From an uncultured Collinsella sp. (GTDB taxonomy: Bacteria; Actinomycetota; Coriobacteriia; Coriobacteriales; Coriobacteriaceae), in contig USFU01000016.1 of the NCBI GenBank assembly GCA_900554135.1, positions 1 to 18,031 of the forward strand: 18,031 bases of DNA. Reading direction: 5' to 3'. The position numbers and the translations under genes are program-made. Positions 1-7,105 of the stretch are shown one piece after another. The stretch's first letter is position 1. Each line of letters begins with the position of its first letter. Below the pieces are notes generated by a model that worked only from the letters and a program-made list of their open reading frames with translations, did not search any database and was not told where the DNA came from.

Positions 1-924
1 CGAGAAAAGCTTAGCGAAAAGACGCAGAACAAAATCGCGCGCGTCATTAAGGAACTCGGATACGTTCCCAACGCCCAAGCGCAGACGCTCACCGGCAAGC
101 AAACCCACGTCATTGCCATTATCATTTTGGATAACACCAACAAGTGGGCGGGCCTCGTCCTCAACGGCATGGAGCAGGTCATGCTCCCTGCGGGTTATCA
201 GACGGTTGTTTGCACGAGCAACTTCGACCCCGACACCGAGCTCATGTACGTCGACAAGATGCTCTCGCTGGGCGTCGATGGCTTTATCATCCAACCCACG
301 GCAAATTTCAAAGCCGTCCACGACCGTATTAGGCGCGCCGGCAAGCCGGTCGTCTTCTTCGACGCTGCCATCTATAGCCCGGGCACCAGCTGGATCAAAA
401 CCAACCTCTACGACGGCGTGTACAACGCCACACAGGCGCTTCTCGATGCCGGCTACGAAGATTTCTTTTCCATCGCCGCCAACATGACCGAAATGCGCAC
501 CCGCATGGAGCGTTTCCAGGGATATGCCGAGGCGCTGGCCGCAAATGGACAGCTCTACAAAGCCATCCCCATCGACCACAACAAGCCGTCAATCAACGAG
601 CTCACCGAATACTTTAAATACAAGTTCAACCCCGCCAAGCGCACGCTCATCTTCGTGCAAAACCAATGGGCGCTTCCGCGCGTCTATAAGGCGCTTCAGC
701 CCATGGCCCATCTGCTTCCGCAGCAGATCGGCCTTTTGGGACTCAACTGCGAAGACTGGACCAACCTCACCACACCAACCGTCTCCACCATCATCGAGCC
801 CGTCGACCAGGAAGGTCGCGAAGCAGCCGAAATGCTGCTCGCCCTACTTGACGGTAGCAGCGAACCCGGCGAGCAGCGCATTCTCGAGTGCAAGCTCAAC
901 TGGCTCGACTCCACCTCGATCTAG
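1..924 (+). CDS. LacI-family transcriptional regulator, 5'-truncated
   Basis: The frame is open from base 1, so the gene begins outside the window; 307 codons remain before the TAG stop. The first visible residues (REKLSEKTQNKIARVIKELGY, then VPNAQAQTLTG) are the second half of a LacI-type helix-turn-helix and hinge helix. Only about the first 15-20 residues seem to be missing. A periplasmic-binding-protein-like effector domain follows (VIAIIILDNTN onward), ending in the usual LacI pattern: LGLNCEDWTNLTTPTVSTI, then PVDQEGREAAEMLL. Proteins of this family are cytoplasmic dimers that bind palindromic operators and respond to a sugar or related small molecule. The ligand cannot be read from the sequence. 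The next gene on the same strand starts 119 bp later with its own possible promoter, so a shared operon is not evident. Family is sure; target is unknown. Confidence 0.9.
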   Translation, partial: REKLSEKTQNKIARVIKELGYVPNAQAQTLTGKQTHVIAIIILDNTNKWAGLVLNGMEQVMLPAGYQTVVCTSNFDPDTELMYVDKMLSLGVDGFIIQPTANFKAVHDRIRRAGKPVVFFDAAIYSPGTSWIKTNLYDGVYNATQALLDAGYEDFFSIAANMTEMRTRMERFQGYAEALAANGQLYKAIPIDHNKPSINELTEYFKYKFNPAKRTLIFVQNQWALPRVYKALQPMAHLLPQQIGLLGLNCEDWTNLTTPTVSTIIEPVDQEGREAAEMLLALLDGSSEPGEQRILECKLNWLDSTSI

Positions 925-971
925 ACCGCGGGATAAATTAATCAGCAGCGTCTATCCCAAATCTTGAGTAT

Positions 972-1030
972 TTGTTCGGCGGAACGGCCCCTGCTAGCTC
1001 CTGCTAGACTGGTAGATTCCCAACCATCTA
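972..1030 (+). promoter_or_regulatory. Possible promoter/operator region of the nuclease gene
   Basis: The sequence CCTGCTAG occurs twice in tandem (990-997 and 1000-1007). The second copy runs into TGCTAGACT, which resembles an extended -10 (TGn plus TAGACT). A -35-like TTGTTC at 972-977 lies 17 bp before the first copy. A short dyad, TAGAT at 1013-1017 and ATCTA at 1026-1030, lies just before the ribosome-binding site, where an operator would act. All matches are imperfect, so this is a weak call. Confidence 0.3.
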
Positions 1031-1043
1031 GCCAGGAGCCGCA

Positions 1044-2024
1044 ATGTCTCGCAAGTCCGCCTACAAGCAAGCACTTTCCATCGGCACCGCCGTGGTGCTG
1101 GGGTTTGCGCTGTTCACAGGATCGCTCGACGGAGCGCCCAGGCTGTTGTCGCCGCAAAGCGATGAGCAGGCGACGGCTCTGGCCGAAAAACAAAACGAGA
1201 GTCCCAGCCGCACCGACGACGAGGCAGACCTGGTTGCCCGGCTCGAATCGGGAACAGCGAGCTCCTCGGACTCTCAAAATAGCCAAGACTCTGGCGATGG
1301 CTCCGAATCCACCGCGGCCAACACCGACGACGCCTCCGCGGACAGTGCCGCCACCCCCATCGACGAGGTGGAAAACCCCGACCTCAACCGCGCCCGCGGT
1401 GTTTATCTCAGCAGCATTCCCGACTACGCCGGCAACCCCTACGTCGCCCTTCGCGCCGACAGCACGCACCCGCTCGGCACACCGTCATTCACGCTCGACG
1501 AGTATGAGCGTGCCACCGAAGAGGGCTGCTTTAAGAAATTCTCCAAGCTCGACAGCCTGGGCCGCACTCGCAAGGCGCTCGCCTGCGTAGGCCCCGAGTC
1601 GCTCGGTCAAGGCAAGCGCGGCGATATCTCGCGTATCCATCCTGCCGGTTGGCACCAGCAGCGCTACGACTTTATTCCAGGCCAGAGCCTCTACAACCGC
1701 TGCCACCTCATCGCCTGGTCGCTCTGCGGCGAAAACGCCAACCGCAAAAATCTCCTCACCGGCACGCGCTATCTCAACGAGACGGGCATGCTACCGTTTG
1801 AAGAGCAGATTCTCAACTATATTCGCGATACGGGCAACCATGTGCTCTACCGCGTCACGCCCATGTACAACGAAGAGGAACTCGTCTGTCGCGGCGTTCG
1901 CCTGGAGGCACAATCGATCGAGGACCACGGCAAGACCCTGTGCTTCCACGTGTACTGCTACAACCTGCAGCCGCACGTGCAGATCGACTACGCCACCGGC
2001 CGCAACCAGGCATCCGGAGACTAG
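1044..2024 (+). CDS. Exported DNA/RNA non-specific endonuclease (EndA/DNA-entry nuclease-like)
   Basis: This 326-residue protein starts at an ATG preceded by CCAGGAG at good spacing. Residues about 9-26 (ALSIGTAVVLGFALFTG) are a hydrophobic signal or anchor segment with Arg and Lys before it. No lipobox Cys is present. Residues about 50-110 are a low-complexity linker rich in Ser, Asp, Glu and Ala. The catalytic domain (about 165-320) carries YNRCHLIAWSL with the likely general base H221. It is followed by RKNLLTGTRYLN with the likely metal-ligand Asn at 236, and by VLYRVTP, SIEDHG and YCYNLQP. These fit the beta-beta-alpha-metal nuclease family that includes EndA and secreted streptococcal and lactobacillar nucleases. 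It probably acts outside the membrane on nucleic acid, for nutrition, biofilm DNA turnover or DNA uptake. No competence gene is nearby, so uptake is not supported over the others. Confidence 0.88.
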   Translation: MSRKSAYKQALSIGTAVVLGFALFTGSLDGAPRLLSPQSDEQATALAEKQNESPSRTDDEADLVARLESGTASSSDSQNSQDSGDGSESTAANTDDASADSAATPIDEVENPDLNRARGVYLSSIPDYAGNPYVALRADSTHPLGTPSFTLDEYERATEEGCFKKFSKLDSLGRTRKALACVGPESLGQGKRGDISRIHPAGWHQQRYDFIPGQSLYNRCHLIAWSLCGENANRKNLLTGTRYLNETGMLPFEEQILNYIRDTGNHVLYRVTPMYNEEELVCRGVRLEAQSIEDHGKTLCFHVYCYNLQPHVQIDYATGRNQASGD

Positions 2025-2090
2025 TGCCGACCGCGCCGCCCGTAACCCAAAAACATGATCCGTTTTCCTCCGTCCCCAGGGGATCAAATT

Positions 2091-2121
2091 AGGCCGCCCC
2101 GGTTACCCAGGACGGCCTTTT
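2091..2121 (+). terminator. Intrinsic terminator after the endonuclease
   Basis: AGGCCG (2091-2096) pairs with CGGCCT (2113-2118), with a C-A mismatch and two further C-G pairs inside. TTTT follows on the plus strand. It lies between the end of the nuclease gene and the convergent EF-G-like gene. On the minus strand the run after the stem is weaker (TAATTT), so it may also help end that transcript. Confidence 0.7.
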
Positions 2122-2154
2122 CGTCAGCACCTACATTGCAGGCAACGCCATACG

Positions 2155-4230
2155 CTACTTAGCGCGGCCTTCCTCATAGCGCTCGACCAACTTGGCCTGA
2201 ACGTCATAAGGCACCTGCTCATAGCCTGCGGGCTTCATGGTAAAGTCACCCGTACCGCGCGTGATAGAGCGCAGGCGCGTCGAATAATCCGTCAGCTCTG
2301 CCAGCGGCGCCTGGGCAATGACCACGGTGTCTCCGCGCTCATCGGTCTCCATGCCCGTCACGCGACCGCGCGAGGCCGAGATGTCGCCCATCACGGCGCC
2401 GGCGTAGCTCTCGGGGATAGTCACCGTAATTTCCTCGATGGGCTCCAGCACCACCGGGTCGGCATCGGCGCATGCCTTGCGCAGGCCGATGCGGGCCGCC
2501 GCGCGGAACGCCATCTCGTTGGAGTCGACACTGTGATACGAACCGTCGTACACAGCCACGCGAATACCCGTAAGCGGGTAGCCGGCAATGATGCCGTCCT
2601 TCATGGTCTCTTGAACGCCCTTGTCCACGGCGGGGATCAGCGAGCGCGGAATACGGCCGCCCACGACCTCGTCCACAAACTCATAGCCGTCGCTCGTGCC
2701 GTCGGGCCCAATGAGCGGCTCCACGCGCAGCCAGCAGTCGCCGTACTGACCGGCGCCGCCGGTCTGCTTCTTGTGGCGACCCTGGGCGCTTGCCGTGCGG
2801 CGGATGGTTTCGCGATACGGAATGCGGATCGGCACGCTTTTGGCCACGACCTTGGTGCGATCCTCCAAACGGTTGAGCAGCACCGAAACCTGCGCCTCAC
2901 CCACGGCGGAGATGATAGTCTGGCCCGTCTCCTCGTCGCGGTCGATGCTCATGGTCGGATCGGCCTTGCAGGCTTTCTCGATAAACGTATAGAGCTTCTC
3001 CTCGTCGCCGCGGTTCTCGGCCTCGATGGCAATGCGGTACTGCGAGTTGGGGAACTTGAACGCCGCCGCCTCGACCTTGCCGGTAATCGAGAGCGTATCG
3101 CCCGTCTCGGCCGCCAGCTTGGGCGCCACGATGATGTCGCCGGCATAGGCGTGGCCGACCTCGGTCATGTCGCGGCCGCACATCACATACAGGTGAGCCA
3201 GACGGTCGCTCTTGCGCGTGCGCGCATTGATCAGCTCAAGGCCCGGCTCAAGCGTACCCGTCAGCACCTTGATAAAGCTGATGCGACCCTGCTGTGGATC
3301 GGCCAGGGTCTTAAACACAAAGGCCACCGGGCGGTCATCGTCACTCGAGATCTTGAGCGAGTCGCCGTCGATGAGCGGCATCTCGCCGTAGTCAGTCGGC
3401 GCCGGGAAGTACGTGGCGATGTCGTCCATCAGCGAGTTGACGCCCTGCTCCTTAATGCAATCGCCCGCAAAGACCGGCACAAAGATGCGCTCGGCGATCG
3501 CTTTCGACAGCAGGCCCTCGAGCTCCTCCTGCGTCAGCGTCTCCTCGCCTTCCAAGTACTTCATCATCAGTTCGTCGTCAGCCTCGGCCACCAGCTCGCA
3601 CAGATGGTCATGGGCTTCCTCGGCCTGGGCACGATACTCCTCGGGAATCTCCGACTCAACGGCTTCGGTGCCGTTGCAATGGCGCGCCTTCATGCGCACC
3701 AGGTCGATGATGCCGTTAAAGTCCTCGCCCTCGCCCCAGGGGAGGGTCACGGCGCCCAGACGCGTGCCAAAGCGCTCCTGCAGCAGGTCCATCGTGGTCG
3801 CAAAGCTGGCCTCGGAGCGCGACAAGCGGTTTACGAACACCGCACGCGCCAGGCGCAGGTCCTCGGCGGCGTACCAAAGCTTAACCGTCGTCGGCTGCGG
3901 GCCGGCCTCGGCGTCGACCACGAACAGCGCCGTCTCGCAGACGCTCATCGCGGCAAAGGCGTCGCCGATAAAATCGGGGTAGCACGGGGCATCAAGCACG
4001 TTGATGCGGGCGCCCTTCCAATCGATCGGCGCGATGGTCGTCGAGATAGAAAATGAACGCTTGACCTCTTCGGGGTCATAGTCGAGCGTGGGCTTGGTGC
4101 CGTCGTGGCCGCCCAGGCGGGCGGTCTTACCAGAAAGGTGGAGCATGGCCTCGGCGAGTGAAGTCTTGCCCACCCCGCCTTGGCCTACGAGCACCACGTT
4201 CCTTACGTTGCCGGTCTTGGGAGCACCCAT
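2155..4230 (-). CDS. EF-G-like translational GTPase (FusA2/EF-G2 type)
   Basis: I chose the ATG at 4230 because AAGGAGGTCATC precedes it and because the protein then begins MGAPKTGNVRNVVLVGQGGVGKT. The open frame extends upstream, but without a ribosome-binding site. The product is 691 residues, normal for EF-G. Visible parts are the P-loop GQGGVGKT (16-23), domain II (about 300-390), domain III (about 395-470), the domain IV opening HKKQTGGAGQYG (486-497), and domain V (LEPIEEITVTIPESYAG, about 595-611). The GTPase core differs from canonical EF-G: switch I reads RSFSIST instead of RGITI, G3 reads DAPCYPDF instead of DTPGHVDF, and G4 reads NRLS instead of NKxD. That fits the second EF-G lineage of actinobacteria rather than the main translocase, which normally sits with rpsL-rpsG-tuf. 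No such genes are here. The cellular role of this lineage is not settled, and reduced or altered GTP use is my inference. Confidence 0.88.
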   Translation of the reverse strand: MGAPKTGNVRNVVLVGQGGVGKTSLAEAMLHLSGKTARLGGHDGTKPTLDYDPEEVKRSFSISTTIAPIDWKGARINVLDAPCYPDFIGDAFAAMSVCETALFVVDAEAGPQPTTVKLWYAAEDLRLARAVFVNRLSRSEASFATTMDLLQERFGTRLGAVTLPWGEGEDFNGIIDLVRMKARHCNGTEAVESEIPEEYRAQAEEAHDHLCELVAEADDELMMKYLEGEETLTQEELEGLLSKAIAERIFVPVFAGDCIKEQGVNSLMDDIATYFPAPTDYGEMPLIDGDSLKISSDDDRPVAFVFKTLADPQQGRISFIKVLTGTLEPGLELINARTRKSDRLAHLYVMCGRDMTEVGHAYAGDIIVAPKLAAETGDTLSITGKVEAAAFKFPNSQYRIAIEAENRGDEEKLYTFIEKACKADPTMSIDRDEETGQTIISAVGEAQVSVLLNRLEDRTKVVAKSVPIRIPYRETIRRTASAQGRHKKQTGGAGQYGDCWLRVEPLIGPDGTSDGYEFVDEVVGGRIPRSLIPAVDKGVQETMKDGIIAGYPLTGIRVAVYDGSYHSVDSNEMAFRAAARIGLRKACADADPVVLEPIEEITVTIPESYAGAVMGDISASRGRVTGMETDERGDTVVIAQAPLAELTDYSTRLRSITRGTGDFTMKPAGYEQVPYDVQAKLVERYEEGRAK

Positions 4231-4473
4231 GATGACCTCCTTGCAGGGTCGCGCGCGATGCGCGACGCCAACGGGGAGAGTTCGCGGTCGATACCGTCCC
4301 GGGAGCAGCACGGTCGGCAGCCGAGCCGACTCACCCTCCAAATGTCCTATGCCACCACCCTACCCTTGCAGTCGCCTGTCCATGCAGACCTTTCGGCACG
4401 CGTATGAATACGGGCGGCGAGAGGAGGAGGCGAGTATGCGAGGCGATTATTGAACCCCGCCGATGCAAATAAA
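4231..4473. other. Gene-free leader between EF-G-like gene and importer terminator
   Basis: No gene is evident here. The stretch serves as the upstream region of the minus-strand EF-G-like gene, but I see no well-matched -35/-10 pair on that strand. A 12-bp dyad, CGTATGAATACG, lies at 4401-4412. On the plus strand a run of AGGAGGAGG precedes an ATG at 4436, but that frame stops after five codons, so I do not call a gene. Confidence 0.5.
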
Positions 4474-4507
4474 ATGCCGCCGCAGACCGTAAGACCTGCG
4501 GCGGCAT
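4466..4507 (-). terminator. Strong intrinsic terminator of the amino-acid ABC operon
   Basis: A perfect 12-bp stem, ATGCCGCCGCAG (4474-4485) with CTGCGGCGGCAT (4496-4507), has a 10-nt loop. On the minus strand it is followed by TTTTATTTGC. It lies 33 bp beyond the stop of the ATPase gene, the last gene of the importer operon. Confidence 0.9.
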
Positions 4508-4540
4508 CACCTCAATAAATAGTTGAGTAAATTGCTGAGC

Positions 4541-5305
4541 CTATCCCTCGATACGGCTCAAGAACTCGCGTGTACGCTGCTCGCGCGGATGATCGATAAC
4601 CTGCTCGGCCGGACCCTCCTCGACAATGCGCCCGCCATCCATAAAGACCACGCGGTCGGCAACATCGCGCGCAAACTGCATCGCGTGCGTCACGATCACC
4701 ATCGTCATATTCTGCGCGGCCAGATCCTTGATGACGCGCAGAACCTCGGCCGTCAGCTCTGGATCGAGCGCCGAGGTCGGCTCATCAAAGAACAAGATTT
4801 CCGGGTCGAGCGCCAGGGCGCGGGCAATACTCACGCGCTGCTGCTGACCGCCCGAAAGCTCGCAGGGCACCTTGTTCTCGTTACCCGTAAGCCCCATCTG
4901 TGCAATAAGCTCGTGTGCGCGGGCCTCCGCCTGCTCGCGCGGGCGCTTGAGCACGCGGATCGGCGCATCGGTGATGTTTTTCATCACGGTATAGTGCGGG
5001 AACAGATTGTAGTTCTGAAACACCAGACCAAACCGCGAGCGCGCCTGTTTAGGAACATCACCCTTTGCGTACACCGCGCCCAAACCCGCATCCGTCGCGA
5101 CGGCAAGGTCACCAAACGAGAGCGAGCCACCGTCGAGCGTCTCGAGCAGCGTGGCACAGCGCAGCAGCGTGGACTTACCGCCGCCCGAAGGCCCGATAAT
5201 CGCCACAACCTCGCCACGCTTTACCTCGAGCGAGATATCCTTGAGCACCTCATTGCCGCCAAACGCCTTTCGGGCGTTCGTTATATTCATTACCGAACTA
5301 GTCAT
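4541..5305 (-). CDS. Polar amino-acid ABC transporter ATP-binding protein (GlnQ-like)
   Basis: This 254-residue cytoplasmic ATPase energises the importer encoded by the two upstream genes. It shows the full ABC set: Walker A GPSGGGKST (38-46), Q-loop FQNYNLFPH (Q97), signature LSGGQQQR (150-157), Walker B ILFFDEPTSALDPE (170-183) and the switch His in VTH (207). The overall length and the motif spacing fit the GlnQ/HisP group of the polar amino-acid transporter family. The start at 5305 overlaps the permease stop by 8 bp (ATGACTAG), typical of translational coupling. A second in-frame ATG at 5290 is possible, and neither has a clear ribosome-binding site. It is the last gene before the terminator at 4466-4507. 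The substrate cannot be read from this subunit. Confidence 0.93.
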   Translation of the reverse strand: MTSSVMNITNARKAFGGNEVLKDISLEVKRGEVVAIIGPSGGGKSTLLRCATLLETLDGGSLSFGDLAVATDAGLGAVYAKGDVPKQARSRFGLVFQNYNLFPHYTVMKNITDAPIRVLKRPREQAEARAHELIAQMGLTGNENKVPCELSGGQQQRVSIARALALDPEILFFDEPTSALDPELTAEVLRVIKDLAAQNMTMVIVTHAMQFARDVADRVVFMDGGRIVEEGPAEQVIDHPREQRTREFLSRIEG

Positions 5306-5951
5306 GGTAGTAATCCAATTTTTTCTCGGCAGCGCCCAGCAGCATCTCGACCACGAAGTTAAAGACCCAGTAGATCAGCGCCGCGATTGCAAACGGCACC
5401 ATGCTCACCTGCGAGGCGACAAGCGCCTTGGCGGTCGAGAACATCTCACCCACGCCGATGGCAAACGCCAACGACGTGTCCTTGACCAGCGTGATGATCT
5501 CGTTGCCCATCGCCGGCAAAATGCGCTTGGCGACCTGCGGCATCACGATATACAGAAACGTCTGCATGCGCGAGTAGCCCAGCACCTCGGCAGCCTCGTA
5601 TTGACCGCGCGGAATGGACTGCAGGCCCGAGCGGTAGATCTCGGCAAAGTAACCGGCGTAGTTGATGATGAACGCCACGACGCACGCCGTCCACTTGGAA
5701 TCGGGCGTGAGCGAAATGCCAAACACGTAGTACGGGGCAAAGTAGATGGCAAACATCTGCAGCATGAGCGGTGTACCGCGCATGACCGAAATGTAGATGC
5801 GCGCAATCCAGCGGAGCGGCGCAATTTTGCTCATGCGCATAAACGCCACGGGGATTCCCAGCGGAATCGACCCCAGCAGTGTCAGCACAAACAACTGCAA
5901 ACTGACCAAGAATCCCTGGCCAAGCATCTGCATCATGACCTGAATAGACAT
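5298..5951 (-). CDS. Polar amino-acid ABC transporter permease (HisM/GlnP-like)
   Basis: The product is a 217-residue inner-membrane subunit that forms the translocation channel, probably as a homodimer because only one permease gene is present. Hydrophobic segments lie at about 14-37, 62-80, 86-104, 147-167 and 184-206. RGTPLMLQ (58-65) and the EAA loop EAAEVLGYSRMQTFLYIVMP (119-138), which docks on the ATPase, are family signatures. I use the ATG at 5951 because it overlaps the TAA of the binding-protein gene by one base (TAATG), a common coupling arrangement. An ATG 15 bp upstream (5966) would add MGAQV and lie inside the upstream gene. Family is sure; the exact amino acid is unknown. Confidence 0.92.
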   Translation of the reverse strand: MSIQVMMQMLGQGFLVSLQLFVLTLLGSIPLGIPVAFMRMSKIAPLRWIARIYISVMRGTPLMLQMFAIYFAPYYVFGISLTPDSKWTACVVAFIINYAGYFAEIYRSGLQSIPRGQYEAAEVLGYSRMQTFLYIVMPQVAKRILPAMGNEIITLVKDTSLAFAIGVGEMFSTAKALVASQVSMVPFAIAALIYWVFNFVVEMLLGAAEKKLDYYHD

Positions 5952-6811
5952 TACTTGAGCACCCAATTATCGAAAGATAGACCATAGCTTGAATACTTAT
6001 CGCACAGGTCCTTGACCGTGCCGTCCTCATAGAGTGCCTTGAGCGACTCGGTCACGGCGTCGGCCGACTTGGTGTCGCCCTTCTTAAAGCCGACGGCGTA
6101 GTGCTCGCTGGACAGCGGCTTGTCGAGCTGCGTATAGGCATCGGGCTTAGCGGCAAGCTGATACTGGGCGATCGAGAGGTCACAGGCAACGGCATCGACT
6201 GCACCACTCTCGAGCTGCATAAACGCCGTGTTGTACTCACCGATGGTATCGAGCGTGGCAAACGTCGCGGCCAGATCCTTCTGGTCGCCCTCGAGCACAT
6301 CCTGTGCGGCGGAATCAGTCTGGGTAATCACGGTCTTGCCGGCAAGATCGTCCCAGCTCTTGATACCCGCGTCCTTCTTGACCACGAGCACCTGCTCGTT
6401 AAGCATGTAAGGCTCGGAGAACGTGTAGTCGTCCTCGCGGCCCTCCATGGTAAAGCCGTTCCAGATGCAGTTGATGGCACCCGAGTTGAGCAGCGTGTCC
6501 TTGGCATCCCAGTCGATAGCCTCATACTCAACGTCCCAGCCCTGCTTGTCGGCAACGGCCTTGGCAAGGTCGAGGTCAAAGCCGGTGTACTCGCCATCGT
6601 CGCCCACAAAGCCATACGGAGGATAGGACTTGTCAAAGCCCACGACGAGCTTCTTGGACTCCGCCGCGCCCTTCACGTCCTTGGCTGCGGCAGAACCTGC
6701 TGCGGAGCCCTTGTCGGCGCCGCCGCCACAGCCAACCAGGCCAAGGCCGAGCACCGTGGCAAGCGAGCCGGCTAGACTAACAAACTGGCGACGAGACATA
6801 TCGATATTCAT
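5951..6811 (-). CDS. Amino-acid ABC transporter substrate-binding lipoprotein with Tat-like signal
   Basis: This 286-residue protein is the extracellular receptor of the importer and the first gene of the operon. The start at 6811 is preceded by AAGGGGGATACC. The N-terminus reads SRRQFVSLAG (6-15), a good twin-arginine motif, then a hydrophobic stretch and the lipobox LVGC with C28 as the lipidated residue. A Gly/Ala/Lys linker (29-50) leads into a type II periplasmic-binding fold starting KKLVVGFDKSYPPYGF. Residues placed like the amino-acid ligands of the family are R125 (in NGFTMEGRE) for the carboxylate and D211 (ACDLSIAQYQL) for the amino group. FSEPY (131-135) is also typical. It is close to glutamine, cystine and polar amino-acid receptors, and I cannot choose the ligand. 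A shared dyad suggests regulation by amino-acid status. Confidence 0.92.
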   Translation of the reverse strand: MNIDMSRRQFVSLAGSLATVLGLGLVGCGGGADKGSAAGSAAAKDVKGAAESKKLVVGFDKSYPPYGFVGDDGEYTGFDLDLAKAVADKQGWDVEYEAIDWDAKDTLLNSGAINCIWNGFTMEGREDDYTFSEPYMLNEQVLVVKKDAGIKSWDDLAGKTVITQTDSAAQDVLEGDQKDLAATFATLDTIGEYNTAFMQLESGAVDAVACDLSIAQYQLAAKPDAYTQLDKPLSSEHYAVGFKKGDTKSADAVTESLKALYEDGTVKDLCDKYSSYGLSFDNWVLK

Positions 6812-6828
6812 GGTATCCCCCTTGGTGG

Positions 6829-6848
6829 CACTTTAGTTAGGTAAAGTG
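6829..6848. promoter_or_regulatory. Operator-like dyad CACTTTA-N6-TAAAGTG upstream of the importer
   Basis: CACTTTA (6829-6835) and TAAAGTG (6842-6848) form a perfect 7-bp inverted repeat with a 6-bp spacer, 18 bp before the binding-protein start codon. Another CACTTTA half-site lies at 6873-6879, inside the spacer of the candidate promoter. The position just downstream of the predicted transcription start would suit a repressor. A related sequence occurs before the aminotransferase gene at 10877-10892. The binding protein is unknown. Confidence 0.5.
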
Positions 6849-6866
6849 AGTCATGTAACGTTCAGA

Positions 6867-6895
6867 ATCATACACTTTAGTGAGATGGAGTACAA
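6867..6895 (-). promoter_or_regulatory. Candidate promoter of the amino-acid importer operon
   Basis: On the minus strand, TTGTAC (6890-6895) and TATGAT (6867-6872) are separated by exactly 17 bp. A TG precedes the -10 (TGTATGAT), giving an extended -10. The -10 matches the consensus well and the -35 only moderately. Transcription would start near 6860, leaving a leader of about 50 nt that contains the CACTTTA dyad. Confidence 0.55.
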
Positions 6896-6903
6896 GGGAG
6901 AGC

Positions 6904-7050
6904 TTGCCCGGCGTGGGCGGGGAGCGGCGCGTAATTAAGTTTCCTGCTCTACAGTCCTGCGCAAGACGGAAAGCACATTAAGTGCTTTCCTTTGCGTGCG
7001 GAACTCGCAATAAACTTAATTACGCGCCGCTCCCCGCCCACGCCGGGCAA
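6904..7050. repeat. 147-bp palindromic element with perfect 39-bp inverted repeats
   Basis: The left arm (6904-6942, starting TTGCCCGGCGTGGGCGGGG) and the right arm (7012-7050) are exact reverse complements over 39 bases. The 69-bp centre has its own hairpin: GGAAAGCAC (6968-6976) with GTGCTTTCC (6982-6990), extended by CGCAA and TTGCG (6960-6964, 6992-6996). The whole element can therefore fold into one long, nearly continuous hairpin or cruciform. It encodes no protein. It lies between the divergent promoters of the amino-acid importer and rlmD. I see no target-site duplication in the flanks. It may be a MITE-like or REP-type mobile palindrome. A role in insulating the two transcription units is speculation. 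Confidence 0.9.
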
Positions 7051-7105
7051 ACGTCGTTGGACTTATCACTGACGTGAAGTGGACGCTTGTATATCGTCTG
7101 CTAGC

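Noticed and set aside
2533..4056. Long plus-strand open frame of 507 codons opposite the EF-G-like gene
   Set aside because: It is antisense to a gene with clear EF-G domains. Its Arg/His/Leu/Ala-rich composition is what reverse-strand GC-rich codons give, and it lacks a convincing ribosome-binding site.
4421..4453. Strong AGGAGGAGG before an ATG on the plus strand at 4436
   Set aside because: The frame ends after five codons, and no leader-peptide logic or downstream plus-strand gene exists, so the purine run is probably chance.
4523..5987. Plus-strand open frames opposite the ABC ATPase and permease genes
   Set aside because: They are shadows of well-supported minus-strand genes and show no family motifs.
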